Shown here one piece after another: positions 62,812 to 64,000 of a stretch of DNA of 64,000 nucleotides. The stretch spans positions 747,629-811,628 of the forward strand of contig CAVZQE010000018.1 of the NCBI GenBank assembly GCA_963777325.1, read 5' to 3'. Both the position numbers and the translations under genes were made by a program. The notes under the pieces were generated by a model, which was not told the DNA's origin, did no database searches, and worked only from the letters and a program-made list of their open reading frames with translations. Every line of letters starts with the position of its first letter. Positions within the stretch are counted from its first letter, which is position 1. This DNA comes from JAFAXA01 sp963777325 (lineage in GTDB: Bacteria; Pseudomonadota; Alphaproteobacteria; Acetobacterales; Acetobacteraceae).

Positions 62812-63945
62812 ATGAACTATCGCCCCTACCAGCAGATCACCCGCCGCAAATCGCGCCAGATCCATGTCGGACGCGTGCCCGTCGGCGGCGACGCGCCCAT
62901 CCCGGTCCAGACCATGACGAACACGCTGACGACGGACGTGGAGGGGACGATCGCCCAGATCCGGCGGGCGGAGCTGGCGGGGGTCGATATCGTCCGCGTG
63001 TCCTGCCCGGATCAGGAGAGCACGGCGGCGCTGCGCGAGATCGTGCACGAGGTCAACGTGCCGATCGTCGCGGACATCCATTTCCACTACAAGCGCGGCA
63101 TCGAGGCGGCCGAGGCCGGGGCCGCCTGCCTGCGCATCAATCCCGGTAATATCGGAAGCCCAGAGCGGGTCCGCGAGGTCATCAAGGCGGCGCGCGACCA
63201 CAATTGCTCGATGCGTATCGGCGTCAATGCCGGCTCGCTGGAGCGGCATCTGCTCGAGAAATATGGCGAGCCGAATCCGGAAGCGCTGGTCGAATCCGCG
63301 CTCGAGCACGCCAAGATTCTTGAGGATAACGACTTTCACGAGTTCAAGATCAGCGTGAAGGCGTCCGATGTGTTCCTCGCCGTCGCCGCCTATCAGCAAC
63401 TCGCGGAGGTATGCGACCACCCGCTGCATATCGGCATCACCGAGGCCGGCGGGCGGCGGATGGGCACCGTCAAGTCCGCGATCGGCCTCGGCAGCCTGCT
63501 TTGGGCCGGGATCGGCGACACGATCCGCGTCTCGCTCTCGGACGAGCCGGAGGAGGAGGTGCGGGTCGGCTGGGACATGCTGAAGACGCTCGGGGTCCGC
63601 AACCGGGGCGTCAAAGTGATTTCCTGCCCGTCCTGCGCGCGCCAGGGCTTCAACGTCATCAAGACGGTGCAGACCCTGGAGGAGCGGCTCGCCCATATCG
63701 AGACGCCGCTCACCCTGTCGATCATCGGCTGCGTCGTGAACGGGCCGGGCGAGGCGCTGATGACCGATCTCGGCGTCACCGGCGGCGGCAACGGCCGGCA
63801 CATGGTCTACAGCGCGGGCAAACAGGACCACACGATCGCGGGCGGCGACATGATCGACCACGTGGTCGAGCTGGTCGAGGCGAGGGTCGCCCAAATCCAG
63901 GCGGCCGAGAAAATTGCCGCGCCGGAGAGGGTGGCGGCGGAATAG
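62812..63945 (+). CDS. ispG: 4-hydroxy-3-methylbut-2-en-1-yl diphosphate synthase (IspG)
   Basis: Penultimate enzyme of the MEP isoprenoid pathway; a [4Fe-4S] protein of 377 aa. Cluster cysteines are in VISCPSCARQGF and IIGCVVNGPGEA. The N-terminal TIM barrel includes PIPVQTMTNTLTTDV and PIVADIHFHYK. Its presence shows that this organism makes isoprenoids by the MEP route, which bears on the role of the HMG-CoA reductase gene at 10378. Confidence 0.96.
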   Translation: MNYRPYQQITRRKSRQIHVGRVPVGGDAPIPVQTMTNTLTTDVEGTIAQIRRAELAGVDIVRVSCPDQESTAALREIVHEVNVPIVADIHFHYKRGIEAAEAGAACLRINPGNIGSPERVREVIKAARDHNCSMRIGVNAGSLERHLLEKYGEPNPEALVESALEHAKILEDNDFHEFKISVKASDVFLAVAAYQQLAEVCDHPLHIGITEAGGRRMGTVKSAIGLGSLLWAGIGDTIRVSLSDEPEEEVRVGWDMLKTLGVRNRGVKVISCPSCARQGFNVIKTVQTLEERLAHIETPLTLSIIGCVVNGPGEALMTDLGVTGGGNGRHMVYSAGKQDHTIAGGDMIDHVVELVEARVAQIQAAEKIAAPERVAAE

Positions 63946-64000
63946 ATGGCCGGGTGGGAAGAAAGCCGCTACCGCGTCCATCGTTCCTGGATGAATGCGA
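63946..64000 (+). CDS. Possible start of a further gene (cut by the window end)
   Basis: ATG directly after the ispG stop codon opens a frame (MAGWEESRYRVHRSWMNA) that stays open for all 18 codons to the window edge. Too short to identify; it does not look like HisS, the usual neighbour. Confidence 0.3.
   Translation, partial: MAGWEESRYRVHRSWMNA

Noticed and set aside
1..64000. CRISPR arrays, rRNA or tRNA genes, prophage or integrated element
   Set aside because: No regularly spaced repeats, no rRNA motifs, no tRNA-like T-arms in the gaps, and no integrase, phage structural or intact transposase genes were found by reading. A tRNA/CRISPR scanner run would be decisive.

Overview
The window is a piece of chromosome from a high-GC alphaproteobacterium, most likely Acetobacterales/Rhodospirillales. 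This is inferred from gene content and order: erpA-xth next to dgt-argS-SPOR-nagZ-M50 protease-scpA-scpB-tatB-tatC-serS, then rpsF-rpsR-rplI opposite fabD-fabG-acpP-fabF-mltG, and rodZ-like-ispG at the right end. Most of the sequence is housekeeping backbone. I see no rRNA, tRNA, CRISPR array, prophage or intact insertion sequence.

Layout. 1-8.7 kb: the N-terminal part of AMP nucleosidase, recO, a divergent xylose-type ABC transporter with its SorC-family regulator, a GerW-like protein and parC. A copy of the recO 3' end lies beyond the transporter, so the transporter/regulator block looks like an insertion between recO and gerW-parC. 8.8-13.5 kb: small exported proteins, a DUF2934 protein, a class II HMG-CoA reductase and ilvD. 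13.5-23.8 kb: an acidic amino-acid utilisation island with an exported L-asparaginase (frameshifted), aspartase, the large NAD-glutamate dehydrogenase, a GltI-like binding protein and a dicarboxylate/glutamate symporter. The last four form a leftward operon. An IS5-type transposase remnant lies at its left edge. 24-28.8 kb: accessory material (YXWGXW protein, small membrane protein, methyltransferase, a secreted SPRY-like protein, a VapBC-type module) around xth and erpA.

28.8-39.6 kb: one rightward run covering dNTP hydrolysis, ArgS, a SPOR protein, NagZ, a site-2-type protease, ScpAB, TatB/TatC, SerS and a serine hydrolase. 39.6-47.2 kb: cyclopropane synthase and the S6-S18-L9 operon leftward, fatty-acid synthesis and MltG rightward. 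47-53.5 kb: a truncated CheA-like gene, moaA, small exported proteins, an NDUFAF5-like methyltransferase, comF, CsbD-like membrane proteins, grxC behind a strong hairpin, and DUF1178. 53.5-64 kb: cupin, CPA1 antiporter, ubiG, lysC, nitronate monooxygenase-like, ptsP, a RodZ-like protein and ispG.

A recurring oddity is single-base frameshifts in otherwise well-conserved genes (near 9235, 10235, 14195, 47313 and 58459). Each is explained by one extra base, and four of the five by an extra T on the + strand. This may be a sequence-quality issue and should be settled before any of these genes is called a pseudogene. I found no clearly undescribed multi-gene system. The strongest leads are the disrupted recO junction, the class II HMG-CoA reductase in a genome that also carries ispG, the asparagine-to-fumarate/2-oxoglutarate island, the ribosome-site-masking hairpin before grxC, and the mosaic 5' end of serS.
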